Positions 44,924-54,220 of a DNA stretch of 64,000 nucleotides are shown piece by piece. The translations under genes were made by a program, and so were the position numbers. This stretch comes from Tildeniella torsiva UHER 1998/13D. Its GTDB lineage: Bacteria > Cyanobacteriota > Cyanobacteriia > Phormidesmidales > Phormidesmidaceae. The notes under the pieces are model-generated. The model did not search any database and was not told the DNA's origin. It saw only the letters and a list, made by a program, of their open reading frames with translations. Each line of letters opens with the position of its first letter. Position 1 is the first letter of the stretch. The stretch is taken from the NCBI GenBank assembly GCA_019358835.1, contig JAHHIH010000002.1, forward strand, positions 62,001-126,000, written 5' to 3'.

Positions 44924-44958
44924 ATGGGCGGGATATACCAGTCGTGTATCCCGCCCAT
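44924..44958 (+). terminator. terminator after the lipoprotein gene
   Basis: ATGGGCGGGATA (44924-44935) pairs perfectly with TATCCCGCCCAT (44947-44958), 16 bp after the stop. The T-run is weak. Confidence 0.65.
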
Positions 44959-45128
44959 GCTTTAGCTGAGAAATCTTAGTTGACACATGCCGTATCAGTG
45001 GTGGGCCGCAATTCCTGCAAGGATTGATCCTCAGTTGCCCCTTCCCACCGACTCCATCTCCTGGTGTACTGCGCGCAGACTTCGTCTTGCTTGCCCTGCC
45101 TCCCTTCGTCCTTTAACCACGAACCTAG

Positions 45129-46523
45129 ATGAGCAGTTCTCAAACTACGCCCGCCGATAACCCCAATGCCAACAGTCAAGATCAGCAGATTCCGAATCCG
45201 CCTGAGGGCAAAGACTGGCTGAAATGGCTTGGCCCTAGCTTTATCTGGATGCTCTCCGCTGCTGGGTCAGGGGAATTGCTGTTTACCCCAAGGGTGGCCG
45301 CTCTCTACGGCTACGCGCTGCTGTGGGCGCTGGTGGCGGCTGTGGTGCTCAAATGGTTTATCAACCGCGAGGTGGGGCGCTTTACCGTCTGCACCGGTAT
45401 TACCATTTTGGAGGGGTTTAAGCGGCTGCCAGGACCTAAGAACTGGGCGATTTGGTTGATTTTGGTGCCTCAGTTTGTGGTGGCGATCGCAACCGTAGCC
45501 GGTATGGCCGGAGCAGCGGCCACGGCTCTACTGCTGATGACCGGAGGCACCGCCAAACTCTGGACGCTGATCATCATTGCGGTCACTGCTGCGATCGTGT
45601 TTCTGGGCCAGTACGACGGCGTGGAGAAGGTGTCGTCCTACATTGGCATTGGCCGCACGCTGGCTGTTGTGGCCGCCGCTGTATTTGTCTTTCCCAACCT
45701 GGGTCAGCTGGGGGGCGGGTTAGTGCCCCAAATTCCTGAGGATGTGCAGTATCAGGAGATTTTGCCCTGGCTGGGGTTCATGCTGGCGGGGGCCGCTGGG
45801 CTGATGTGGTATTCCTACTGGGTGGGGGCGAGGGGCTACGGTGCAGCCACGGCTCGGCGAGAAACCCCGGTTGACTTTAGCCAAATTGGGGAAGATCAGC
45901 AGCAGCGGCTGCGGGGCTGGCTTAAGCTGATGACCTTCTCCAACACCCTGGCGGTGGTTGGGGCGTTGTTGGCGGCGCTTTCCTTTTTGATTTTGGGGGC
46001 TGAGCTGCTGCATCCTGAGGGGGTAGTGCCTGAGGAAAATCAGGTGGCTGAAACCCTGGGTCGGCTGCTGGGCGATCTTTGGGGGCCATTTGGCTTCTGG
46101 TTTATGGTGGCCATTGTCTTTGTCACCTTTTGCAGCACTACGCTTTCGGTGCAGGATGGTTTTGGCCGTATGTTTGCCGACGGCACCCAGATTTTGGTAC
46201 AGGGCTTTGGCGGGGCCGGTCGGTGGGTGAACGAAAATTTTCTGCGCAAGTTCTACATTGTGACGCTGCTGGCGGTGCTGCCCGCTGCGGTTTACCTGTT
46301 TTTTGGTGAACCTGTGGGGCTGCTGCAAACGGCGGGGGCGATCGAGGCGGCTCACATCCCGATCGTGACGGGGCTGACGCTCTATATCAATCACCGCATG
46401 CTGCCTCAGGGACTAAGGCCCTCGGCGATTACCTTTTGGTCAACGGTGCTGGCTGGGGTGTTTTTTGCGGTTTTTGCGGTGATCTATCTCATTCAGCTTG
46501 TGGGGGCAGGCGGTGGTTCCTAG
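45129..46523 (+). CDS. divergent Nramp-like metal-ion transporter
   Basis: The 464-aa protein has about 11 hydrophobic segments arranged as in Nramp (SLC11) transporters. TM1 reads SFIWMLSAAGSGELLFTPRV where Mn/Fe Nramps have DPGN, and TM6 (LGFMLAGAAGLMWYSYWVGA) lacks the metal-binding Met-Pro-His. This places it in a divergent Nramp-related branch whose cargo may not be Mn or Fe. TM segments such as LIIIAVTAAIVFLGQYDGVE are intact. It seems monocistronic, convergent with the FAD monooxygenase (4-bp overlap). Confidence 0.82.
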   Translation: MSSSQTTPADNPNANSQDQQIPNPPEGKDWLKWLGPSFIWMLSAAGSGELLFTPRVAALYGYALLWALVAAVVLKWFINREVGRFTVCTGITILEGFKRLPGPKNWAIWLILVPQFVVAIATVAGMAGAAATALLLMTGGTAKLWTLIIIAVTAAIVFLGQYDGVEKVSSYIGIGRTLAVVAAAVFVFPNLGQLGGGLVPQIPEDVQYQEILPWLGFMLAGAAGLMWYSYWVGARGYGAATARRETPVDFSQIGEDQQQRLRGWLKLMTFSNTLAVVGALLAALSFLILGAELLHPEGVVPEENQVAETLGRLLGDLWGPFGFWFMVAIVFVTFCSTTLSVQDGFGRMFADGTQILVQGFGGAGRWVNENFLRKFYIVTLLAVLPAAVYLFFGEPVGLLQTAGAIEAAHIPIVTGLTLYINHRMLPQGLRPSAITFWSTVLAGVFFAVFAVIYLIQLVGAGGGS

Positions 46524-47746
46524 TCAGCATTCAGCCGTACTGTTGTGATACCCTCGCGCAGAGGCTGCTGTTGCTGAGTCCAGATTTGTTTAACGACGGG
46601 GCCAACCAGAGGGGAGAAAGTGCTGAGCCCCTGGCGTAATAGGCCAAAGCGACGCAGCAGTTCGCCCCGACTGGCTTCGTGGGCCTGGAGCGTTTGGGCC
46701 TGAATGATTTCGGGTTCGCGTTCGGTTTGGATGTGGGCTAAGGCGCGATCGAGAGCGGTGGGGTCTGATGCATTGGTGGTTGTGAGCACCGGAATGAGAT
46801 GATTGGCGGCGGCGATCGCATCCCTGAGCGCCATGTTGATGCCCTGGGCGCGCACGGGCGACATGGGGTGGGCGGCGTCGCCCAGCAGCAGCAGACCGGG
46901 GCGGTGCCAGCGATTGCAGCGACCGACCAGCACTGAGAGGCGCATGGGGGGCGAAATGCTGTCTTTTGCGGAGTGAAAGTGTGCTACGAACTCGGGTGGT
47001 ACGAGGGCGGCAAAGGTCTTTGCCCAGTCTTGTTGCTCGGTGGGTTCATCGGGGGCGATCGCCCAGGCCAGGTGCAGTTTGCCCTCCTCGGCTCCGTGAA
47101 AGAGGCTGAAGACTCGTCTCTTTTTGACTACGGTGCAGAAGCGGTTGTCGGTGGCATAGTCTGGCGGCGCTGGCAGCTTAAACCAGAGCACGTCGATGCT
47201 TTTGGGCTGGGTTTCTAGGGTGAGCCCGGCTTTTTGGCGAATTGCAGAGGCGCGACCGTCGGCTCCAATCACCAGGTCGGCGGCGATGGTGCGACCGTCG
47301 GTAAGGTGAACTCCTGTGACGCGATTGTCGGGTTGGGAGGTTTCGCCATCGCTCTGCCACAGCAGGTCTTTTACTGCTGTTCCGGCTATCCACTCAAAGT
47401 TGGGTTGGCGCTGGGCGGCCTGTATTAGGGCTTCTAGCAGCGGCGGTTGGGAGACTAGGGTGCAGGGGTGGGCTGAACCTAAGGGCTCGTCGGCGCGGAA
47501 GAGGCGGCGATCGTTGAGCCAAAATTCCCAGGCGCTGAGGGGGCGGTGGGGGATGGTTTCAAGTAGTGGGCCGAGCCCCATTTGGTTTAGGGCGTCGAGG
47601 CCGCTGGGCATGAGCCCCTCACCGCGAAACTGGCGCTGAAAGTTGTGGGCGGCTTCCACTAGGGTGACGGGGATGCCTTGCCGAGCCAATAGGAGGGCGA
47701 GGGTTGCTCCGGTAGGGCCAGCGCCGACGATGACCACGTTGGGCAT
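46520..47746 (-). CDS. FAD-dependent monooxygenase (UbiH/PHBH-like)
   Basis: A class A flavoprotein hydroxylase: dinucleotide-binding VVIVGAGPTGATLALLLARQ at the N-terminus, the DG motif LVIGADGRASAIRQ, and the second FAD motif LLLGDAAHPMSPVRAQGINM, followed by ALRDAIAAAN. The 408-aa length is typical. These enzymes hydroxylate aromatic or quinone substrates with NAD(P)H and oxygen; the substrate cannot be told from sequence. ATG at 47746 is the natural start before the GxGxxG motif. Confidence 0.9.
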   Translation of the reverse strand: MPNVVIVGAGPTGATLALLLARQGIPVTLVEAAHNFQRQFRGEGLMPSGLDALNQMGLGPLLETIPHRPLSAWEFWLNDRRLFRADEPLGSAHPCTLVSQPPLLEALIQAAQRQPNFEWIAGTAVKDLLWQSDGETSQPDNRVTGVHLTDGRTIAADLVIGADGRASAIRQKAGLTLETQPKSIDVLWFKLPAPPDYATDNRFCTVVKKRRVFSLFHGAEEGKLHLAWAIAPDEPTEQQDWAKTFAALVPPEFVAHFHSAKDSISPPMRLSVLVGRCNRWHRPGLLLLGDAAHPMSPVRAQGINMALRDAIAAANHLIPVLTTTNASDPTALDRALAHIQTEREPEIIQAQTLQAHEASRGELLRRFGLLRQGLSTFSPLVGPVVKQIWTQQQQPLREGITTVRLNAD

Positions 47747-47760
47747 GGGTGCGATGTTTA

Positions 47761-48081
47761 TCAGAAACTCCGTTTAGGATAGCGCTCAGCGATTAGGAAA
47801 ATCGTAGGGTGCACTCGCGAAGCAGTGCACCATTCCAGAATTTGGGCGATCGCGCAGTAGTAGCGGCGCACAATTGGGGATAAAGCCAGATCTACTGCTG
47901 GGGCCATTTCGCTGGCCCCAGACCCCTGTCGACAAGGACGTTCCGTCGTCCTTGACCTCACGGAAAGGATTGATCGATCATCGGTTTAAACCTCTGTTCT
48001 GCCAACGGGCCTGGGGGTTAACATAAACCCTGTCCTTCTTTGAATCACCATAGGGTGAGCATCACATCGTTTAGACTGGGA
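47761..48081. terminator. dnaG downstream region with two hairpins
   Basis: This 320-bp gap has CTGGGGCCA/TGGCCCCAG (47898-47906, 47913-47921) and CAAGGACG/CGTCCTTG (47933-47940, 47947-47954) stems, probably terminating dnaG or part of a small dispersed repeat. No gene was recognised. Confidence 0.45.
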
Positions 48082-50025
48082 CTACCGATCGAGAGAATCG
48101 TATTGCTCGCCGACCCAGGGCATAATCGCTAGATCTTCGAAGCTGACCTGGCGGTCTTTCTCTAGAACTTCGATGCGGCGTTTTTCGGCATAGATTTGCC
48201 GCTGGTATTCGGCGAATTGCTCGGGGGCGGTGGTGCAGTCGGTCTTTTCCCACAGGGCGAGAAAGTGGCGGTAGCGTTTTTCGCAGAGGTTCTTTTCCAT
48301 GCAGGCGGCGGCGGCGCGAATGATCAGGGGGGCGCGGATGACGTCGCGTTTGGTCTTTTCGCTGAGGTGCAGCAGGGCTTGCAGGGGGGTGGTGGCCAGG
48401 CCAGTGTCGGCGAGCTGGTTGCGCAGGAGGTTGACCAGGTCAACTCTGGGGTCGTCGGTTTCGGTGAGCAAGCGCTGCATCTGCCGCCACAGGGCGCGGT
48501 GGTGGGAGTAGCTAAATTGCAGGTCGCGGTCTTCGAGCACTTGGCGAATTTCGTCGCGGTGGGCGGCATCGTGGAGAAAAATGCGCAGCAGGGCGGCCTC
48601 GGCCTGCTCTAGGGAGCTGGCGCTGGGGGTAGGGTTGGGGGCGGAACGGGAGGGTGCTGCGTCGGAGGTGGTGCGGCGCTGGCGGCGCACTTGAGTGACG
48701 AGGTTTTCGGCAAGGAGGGGCACCAGGCGGCTGTCGCCGTTGCTAAAGATTTCGGCGCAGTAGCGCACGTAGTGGGTGCGGGTGTCGGCATTGGCGATGT
48801 CGCTGAGCAGCTTGACCACCGCCTGGCTGGTCTGCTGAAACTGGTCGGCCTGGCGCAGGTCTTTGCCCTCGATCAGGTTGTGGATTTGCCAGTCAATCCA
48901 GAGGGGGGCGGCTTCGATCAGATCGCGGTAGGCGGTGGCGCTGTGGTGGCGCAAAAACTCGTCGGGGTCTTTGCCATCGGGAATGTTGAGCACCCGCAGC
49001 TGCACGTCGCCCCGGTAGGCCATCTCTTCGACTTCGCCGATCGCTCGCTGGGCGGCCTTGACCCCGGCGGCATCGGCGTCGAAGTTGAGCAAGATCTGCT
49101 TGGATTCGGTGTAGCGGAGGAGCTGGCGCACCTGGGCAGCGTTCAGGGCGGTGCCCAGGGCGGCGACGGAGTTTTCTAGCCCGGCAGAGTGTAGGGCAAT
49201 CACGTCGAAGTAGCCTTCGACGACGATCGCACGGTCGTCTTTGGCGATCGCGGCCCGCGCCAAGTCCAGTCCATAGAGGGTCTTGCCCTTGTCGAACAGC
49301 TCGGTATCGGGCGAGTTGAGGTATTTAGGCTTTTCGTCCCCCAGGGCGCGGCCACCAAAGCCAATCACTCGGCTCTGGCCGTCGCGAATGGGAATCATCA
49401 GGCGATCGCGGAAGCGATCGTAGTAACCATCGCCCTTTTGGCGGGGCACAATCAGCCCCGCCTTTTCCACCAGCTCGACGGGGTAGTGCTTTTGCTCGAC
49501 TAGGTAGCCGTAGAGGGTCTGCCACCCCCCCGGCGCGAACCCCAGCTGAAACTGCTGAATGGTGGCGTCACTCAGGCCCCGCTCATATAGGTAGGCCAGG
49601 GCGGCGGCCCCGTCGATCTGCTGGAGGGCGTGCTCGTAGAACCGGGCGGTCAGCGCCAAAATTTCGTAGAGCTGCTCCCGCAGGGTGAGCTGCCGCTGGA
49701 GTTCCTGGCGTTTGGCAGGTTCCAGCGTCGTCACCGGCACCTGGTAGCGCTGGGCCAAGTCCAGCACCACGTCGGCAAAGGAGCGCTTGTTTAGCTCCAT
49801 CAAAAATTTAAAGGCGTTGCCCCCCGCCCCGCAGGAAAAGCAGTAGTAAAACTGCTTGCCGGGGCTGACGCTAAAGCTGGGCGACTTGTCTTCGTGGAAG
49901 GGGCAGAGGCCAACAAAATCTTTGCCCTGCTTTTTCAGCACTACGTGCTGGGAGACCACATCGACAATGTCGGCGCGATCGCGCACCGCTTCAATGGTGT
50001 CGGGGTGGAGGCGAGGGGTATCCAT
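48082..50025 (-). CDS. dnaG: DNA primase DnaG
   Basis: DnaG makes RNA primers at the replication fork. The 647-aa protein has the N-terminal zinc finger LCPFHEDKSPSFSVSPGKQF with YCFSCGAGGN (C-H-C-C), the catalytic core with EGYFDVIAL, and the TOPRIM acidic DxD-like ILLNFDADAAGVKAA. The C-terminal third is the helicase-binding region. Length and motifs are normal, and the start 9 residues before TIEAVRDRADIVDVV is standard. Confidence 0.95.
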   Translation of the reverse strand: MDTPRLHPDTIEAVRDRADIVDVVSQHVVLKKQGKDFVGLCPFHEDKSPSFSVSPGKQFYYCFSCGAGGNAFKFLMELNKRSFADVVLDLAQRYQVPVTTLEPAKRQELQRQLTLREQLYEILALTARFYEHALQQIDGAAALAYLYERGLSDATIQQFQLGFAPGGWQTLYGYLVEQKHYPVELVEKAGLIVPRQKGDGYYDRFRDRLMIPIRDGQSRVIGFGGRALGDEKPKYLNSPDTELFDKGKTLYGLDLARAAIAKDDRAIVVEGYFDVIALHSAGLENSVAALGTALNAAQVRQLLRYTESKQILLNFDADAAGVKAAQRAIGEVEEMAYRGDVQLRVLNIPDGKDPDEFLRHHSATAYRDLIEAAPLWIDWQIHNLIEGKDLRQADQFQQTSQAVVKLLSDIANADTRTHYVRYCAEIFSNGDSRLVPLLAENLVTQVRRQRRTTSDAAPSRSAPNPTPSASSLEQAEAALLRIFLHDAAHRDEIRQVLEDRDLQFSYSHHRALWRQMQRLLTETDDPRVDLVNLLRNQLADTGLATTPLQALLHLSEKTKRDVIRAPLIIRAAAACMEKNLCEKRYRHFLALWEKTDCTTAPEQFAEYQRQIYAEKRRIEVLEKDRQVSFEDLAIMPWVGEQYDSLDR

Positions 50026-50166
50026 GGAACGGGGGGCGCTAGAGCTGAGGCTATCGGCAGGGGCGAGGCGCTAGATGTTGGGGATGGGTTGATTGTAGCC
50101 GATCTGCTGGGCTGGGGAGGTGAGGGGGTTAGGGAAGGTGGGGAGAGGTAGTCCTAAAGCAAAAAT

Positions 50167-50206
50167 CCTCTGAGGCAAACTCTAAATGTAGAGTTTGCCT
50201 CAGAGG
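50167..50206 (-). terminator. intrinsic terminator of rplI
   Basis: Perfect 18-bp stem: CCTCTGAGGCAAACTCTA (50167-50184) and its exact complement (50189-50206) around a 4-base loop. On the minus strand it is followed by ATTTTTGC. It lies 45 bp after the rplI stop. Confidence 0.9.
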
Positions 50207-50251
50207 AAATCGAGTTAAACCATGATTGGCGAGGAAGAACTGCGCAGCAGC

Positions 50252-50710
50252 CTACTCGGCAGTTACCCGCAGGTTGACGATGGCAGTGACTTCGGGGTGC
50301 AGCTTCACTTCGGCCTGGTATTCGCCCAGCTTGTTGATGTCGGGCACCGAGATATCGCGGCGATCGACTTCTTTGCCTGCCAGCGACTTGATCACATCGG
50401 CCACATCGCCAGAGGTGACGGTACCAAAGATGGCCTCGTTTTCGCCCACAGGCTTTTGAATGGTGAACATGCCGATGGTGGTCAGCGCTGTCTTAGTGGC
50501 TTCGGCCTCCTGCTTAATCTCTAGAAGCCGCTGCTTTTGCGCCTCGCGCCGACGCTCTACCTGCTTTAGCACGCCGGGGGTGGTGCGCACCGCTTTCCCG
50601 TTGGGGATAAGATAATTACGTGCATAGCCAGGGGCGACATCTACCAAGTCGCCGTTATAGCCCAGCTTGCGAACATCTTCTGTGAGAACTACCTGTACCC
50701 GTTTTGCCAT
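50252..50710 (-). CDS. rplI: 50S ribosomal protein L9
   Basis: L9 binds 23S rRNA domain V and stabilises translocation. The 152-aa protein shows the diagnostic N-terminal domain [20 protein letters not shown] with [17 protein letters not shown], then the long connecting helix ([20 protein letters not shown]) and the C-terminal domain ([14 protein letters not shown]). A single-gene unit with its own terminator. Confidence 0.97.
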   Translation of the reverse strand: MAKRVQVVLTEDVRKLGYNGDLVDVAPGYARNYLIPNGKAVRTTPGVLKQVERRREAQKQRLLEIKQEAEATKTALTTIGMFTIQKPVGENEAIFGTVTSGDVADVIKSLAGKEVDRRDISVPDINKLGEYQAEVKLHPEVTAIVNLRVTAE

Positions 50711-50803
50711 GATTTTTCTCGTATAGCCCAGTTGACTATACTACCCAAAGGCGTTGTGTCTTGGCAACCCTTTCCCCATCGCCCCATAACTTAACCCTGG
50801 CCC

Positions 50804-51049
50804 ATGATTAGACTTGTGTTTGCCCTGGTGCCCGCCGTCTGGGTGGTTGCGATCGCGATCATCGCCGTGCAAAACGCCACCCCCGTCTCTTTTCGCCTGC
50901 TCAATCTGCAATCGATTCAGATTCCTTTTGGGGTATTGCTGGCCTTTTGTGTCGCCGCCGGTATGCTGGCGGCCGCCCTGGTGCTGCTGGTACTGGGGGG
51001 CAACCCACTGCGGGCACCCCGTCGCCAAAAACAACGGCCTGAACCGTAG
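50804..51049 (+). CDS. LapA/DUF1049-type small membrane protein
   Basis: The 81-aa protein has two hydrophobic segments (LVFALVPAVWVVAIAIIAVQ and VLLAFCVAAGMLAAALVLLV) joined by NATPVSFRLLNLQSIQIPFG, the conserved NxxPVxxxxL loop of LapA-domain proteins, and a basic tail. In other bacteria LapA helps assemble lipopolysaccharide or envelope complexes. The role here is inferred only. Confidence 0.8.
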   Translation: MIRLVFALVPAVWVVAIAIIAVQNATPVSFRLLNLQSIQIPFGVLLAFCVAAGMLAAALVLLVLGGNPLRAPRRQKQRPEP

Positions 51050-51095
51050 CCCAGACCGTTGGTTGAGTGATTTACCGATTTTATAGACGGCCCGG

Positions 51096-52394
51096 CTAGT
51101 TGCCCGGTGCCGTCGTAACGCTGTCGCCAGCGCGGGCTTCCTGAATCTCGGTGCTCAACGCTTCCAGTGCCGCCGCGTACTGAGGGTCGGCATCGGTGCC
51201 AATGGCCTCGCGATTGGTCGAGAGTTCTTCCTGCTGCTCTTCGGTCAGCTCGACTGCAATATCGGGGTCGATGCCGTGCTTGTTGATGTCGGTGCCGTCT
51301 GGGGTGAGGTACTTGGCCACCGTAATTGCCACTCCAGAGCCATCGCCCAGGCTGCGCACCGACTGCACCAGCCCCTTACCGAAGGTGCGCGTACCCACCA
51401 GCAGCGCCCGCTCGTTGTCTTTCAGTGCCCCCGACAAAATTTCGCTGGCGCTGGCCGAGCCGCCGTCAACCAGCACCACGAGGGGCTTGTCGGTGAGGGC
51501 GCGGCTGTTGGCGGTTTCTTCATCCACCACCCCTTGGCGGTTTACGGTCGATACAATAATGCCGCTGTCGATCCACATGCGGGCGATGTCAATGCTGGAA
51601 TACAACAGCCCACCAGGATTCGATCGCAGGTCGAGCACGTAGCCCGTTACCCCCTGCCCTTCGAGATCTTCAATGGCTGCACCCATTTCCTCAGCGGCGT
51701 TGGCGCTGAACTGGTTGAGGCGAATGTAGCCCACCTGTCCCTCGGGGCCAGCCTGCACGTTGTAGCGCACCGGGTGAATCTCAATGCGAGCGCGCACCAT
51801 CGACACTTCCAGCTCTTCTTCGCCCCGGCGAATGGTGAGGGTGACCTCAGAGCCGACGGTGCCGCGAATTTTGCTGACGGCGTCGTTGAGCTCCATACCC
51901 TCGGTAGATTCACCATCAATGGCTAAAATCACGTCCTGGGGTCGAATACCGGCATCAAAGGCCGGGGTGTCTTCGATGGGAGCCACGACGACGATGTCTT
52001 TACTCTCTTCATCCTGGGAAATTTGGATTCCGACCCCGGTGAGTTCGCCGGAGGTGTCAATCTGCATGCTGCGGAACTCTTCGGGATCCATGAAGCGGGT
52101 GTAGGGATCCTCCAGCTTCTCCAGCATCTCGCGGATAGCCCCGTAGGCTTCTTCCTGATTGGTGTAATTTTGGCCTAGGTACTCCGTACGCACCGCATCC
52201 CAATCGACCTGGTTGAAGGTGGCATCCACAAAATTGCGGTCAATTAGCTGCCAAACTTGATCAATCAGTTCCTTGGGGCTTTCTTCAAAGAAAGCTTTGC
52301 TTTGGGACAGGTGAATCCCGGCGCCGGTTACGGTTACCGCAGCCACAGCGACGGCGGTTGCACCTAGGATCAGTCCGCGCTTTGCAAGTGTCAT
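51096..52394 (-). CDS. carboxyl-terminal processing protease (S41, CtpA/B-type)
   Basis: An exported serine protease. After an N-terminal signal (GLILGATAVAVAAVTVTGAG) comes the S41 N-domain, a PDZ domain (IAGIRPQD-like FDAGIRPQDVILAIDGEST) and the catalytic core with serine in VDGGSASASEILSGAL and lysine in GTRTFGKGLVQSV. Cyanobacteria have several: CtpA processes the D1 protein of photosystem II, CtpB and CtpC have other roles. The isoform cannot be decided here. Length 432 aa is normal. Confidence 0.92.
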   Translation of the reverse strand: MTLAKRGLILGATAVAVAAVTVTGAGIHLSQSKAFFEESPKELIDQVWQLIDRNFVDATFNQVDWDAVRTEYLGQNYTNQEEAYGAIREMLEKLEDPYTRFMDPEEFRSMQIDTSGELTGVGIQISQDEESKDIVVVAPIEDTPAFDAGIRPQDVILAIDGESTEGMELNDAVSKIRGTVGSEVTLTIRRGEEELEVSMVRARIEIHPVRYNVQAGPEGQVGYIRLNQFSANAAEEMGAAIEDLEGQGVTGYVLDLRSNPGGLLYSSIDIARMWIDSGIIVSTVNRQGVVDEETANSRALTDKPLVVLVDGGSASASEILSGALKDNERALLVGTRTFGKGLVQSVRSLGDGSGVAITVAKYLTPDGTDINKHGIDPDIAVELTEEQQEELSTNREAIGTDADPQYAAALEALSTEIQEARAGDSVTTAPGN

Positions 52395-52717
52395 GTGATA
52401 TAGCTTCTAGCAGCAAATTACGCCCAATCTAACACAGGAAATTGAGAAGCAAGGGGAAGATTTTGTGAGGTATTTTGCCCTCGTTACTAACGGTAACAAT
52501 GGACACTTGAAGGGGCTAACGTAGGGAAAAATGGGAATTTAATAGTATTTTCCAGCGGCAATCGGTCTAGCGGCAGCAGCGGTCATTCCCCTAGCCGCCG
52601 TGCCTCCCAGGGTGCCGCGCTATAATCAATCGCGACCCTTTGCAGGCATTGTCTGTGAAACGCCAACTCGATCATCCGCTCATTTCAAGCCCCAGGCGTT
52701 GAGACGTTTTAAATCCT
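52395..52717. other. intergenic region upstream of the protease and regulator genes
   Basis: Over 300 bp between divergent genes. I find no gene, strong hairpin or repeat; it should contain both promoters. Confidence 0.35.
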
Positions 52718-53413
52718 ATGGGCCTATCCACCGCCGATCAGGGCACCCACATTCTGCTTGTGGGTACCAACGAGGGCCAAACTCGTCAGATGGAGTTTGA
52801 CCTCCAGGAGGCCGGATACCATCCTGTGGTGGCCAGCAGTGCTAAAGCGGGTCTCGCCCTGGCGACGGAGGGGCATCCGGCACTGATTGTGGTCGATCGC
52901 CTGCTGGGGGGCGAGTCGGGGCTGGCGCTGTGCCAAACCCTGCGCAGCCAGGGCGTTAAGTCGCCGATTGTGCTGTTAATGGCCAAAGACAGCCTTGAAG
53001 ACCGGGTGGCCTGCCTCGAATGCGGCGCTGATGACTATTTTCTCAAGCCCTACCGCGCCGACGCTTTCTTAAAAATCGTGCAGCTCTATCTGCAATCGAC
53101 CCCAGGGGAGGTCGAGCACCTGCGCTTTGGCGATCTGACGCTGGATTTAGACAATCGCCATGCGCTGCGGGGCGATCGCGTCATTGACCTGACGATGAAA
53201 GAGTTTGAGCTGCTCAAATATATGATGGAACACCCCCGCGAGGTGCTGCCCCGCGAGCAAATTTTAGAGAATGTCTGGGGCTACGATTTTGTGGGCGAGT
53301 CGAACGTGATTGAGGTCTACGTGCGCTACCTGCGGCTCAAGATTGACGGCGAAGATGACAAGCGGTTGATTCAGACCGTGCGGGGTGTGGGGTACGTGCT
53401 GCGGGAGAGTTAG
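52718..53413 (+). CDS. OmpR-family response regulator (NblR-like)
   Basis: The receiver domain (about 10-125) has the likely phosphoacceptor in LIVVDRLLGGESGL, a lysine in DDYFLKPY and a Ser in MAKDSLED in the position of Thr/Ser. The acidic pocket near the N-terminus, normally DD, reads ILLVGTNEGQT and has lost those residues. Such loss is known in NblR, a cyanobacterial stress regulator that works without phosphorylation. The C-terminal winged helix is complete (LTMKEFELLKYMMEHPREVL, IEVYVRYLRLKI, RGVGYVLRE). The NblR identity is a suggestion. Confidence 0.85.
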   Translation: MGLSTADQGTHILLVGTNEGQTRQMEFDLQEAGYHPVVASSAKAGLALATEGHPALIVVDRLLGGESGLALCQTLRSQGVKSPIVLLMAKDSLEDRVACLECGADDYFLKPYRADAFLKIVQLYLQSTPGEVEHLRFGDLTLDLDNRHALRGDRVIDLTMKEFELLKYMMEHPREVLPREQILENVWGYDFVGESNVIEVYVRYLRLKIDGEDDKRLIQTVRGVGYVLRES

Positions 53414-53478
53414 TTTGTGGGTGAGTAGATGGGTAGGTGAGTAGGTGATGTGGATGGGTAGGTGGGTGGATGCGTGAG
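53413..53478. repeat. G-rich short tandem repeat (GGTAGGTGAGTAG type)
   Basis: Imperfect 7-8 bp units such as GGGTAGGTGAGTAGG run through this tract between the regulator gene and the DUF192 gene. The complementary family member lies at 61104-61150 on the other strand. Confidence 0.65.
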
Positions 53479-53556
53479 GGGCAACATCCAGGGGGTGAAC
53501 GACTAGAATATTAGCGCCCTGGTTGGGCAACCGCAGTTACTTTCCCTGGTTTGTTC

Positions 53557-54132
53557 ATGTCCTATTGTTTTGCTGGTTTGGCGTCTCAACGGCTCAGGCA
53601 GAGTCTTGTCTTGAGCCTGGTGCTCAGCGCTCTGGTGTTGGGGGCTGGGTGTGCGCCAATGCCCTCAACCACTGCGCCGTCGTCTCCAACAGACAGTGCT
53701 GCATCGACGCCGACTACCACCGAAACCCCTATGGCTGACCCTCGCGGCCAACAGCTTGCCGTCACAGCGATGACGACCCTGGGGGGCGAAGAGATCTTTC
53801 TAGAGGTGGCGGCAACCCCTCAGCAGCAGGCTCTAGGGCTGATGTACCGGGATGCGCTGCCGAGCGATCGCGGCATGCTGTTCCCGATGGGGCGACCCCG
53901 CCCGGTGAGCTTTTGGATGAAGAATGTGCCGGTGGCGCTGGACATGGTGTTTTTGCACCAGGGGCAGATCGTGGGGCTGATCGAGGCTCCCCCCTGCACC
54001 ACCGACCCTTGCCCCACCTACGGCCCCGGCAATCAGCTGGTGGATCAGGTAATTGAGCTGCGGGCCGGACGCGCCGCCGAGTTGGGCCTGGCCGTGGGGG
54101 ATGAGGTGGTGATCAGAGAGGTAGGAGAGTAG
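53557..54132 (+). CDS. DUF192-family lipoprotein
   Basis: The N-terminus has a signal with lipobox (LSLVLSALVLGAGCAP). After a Ser/Thr/Pro linker, the DUF192 fold runs from LAVTAMTTLGGEEIFLEVAA through GLMYRDALPSDRGMLFPMGR, FWMKNVPVALDMVFL and VIELRAGRAAELGLAVGDEV. The family is widespread with no settled function. Start set at 53557; an in-frame upstream start at 53551 adds two residues. Confidence 0.85.
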   Translation: MSYCFAGLASQRLRQSLVLSLVLSALVLGAGCAPMPSTTAPSSPTDSAASTPTTTETPMADPRGQQLAVTAMTTLGGEEIFLEVAATPQQQALGLMYRDALPSDRGMLFPMGRPRPVSFWMKNVPVALDMVFLHQGQIVGLIEAPPCTTDPCPTYGPGNQLVDQVIELRAGRAAELGLAVGDEVVIREVGE

Positions 54133-54220
54133 GGTGCCGTCAGGCCACAGAGCGCTTCAGTTGATAACGAATCCTCTGCGCTAGGCCGTAACACACCGTT
54201 GAGGAATCCCTACGTTGGGA

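Noticed and set aside
47761-47961. 66-codon minus-strand ORF after the monooxygenase
   Set aside because: It runs through the hairpins of the dnaG downstream region and has no coding features.
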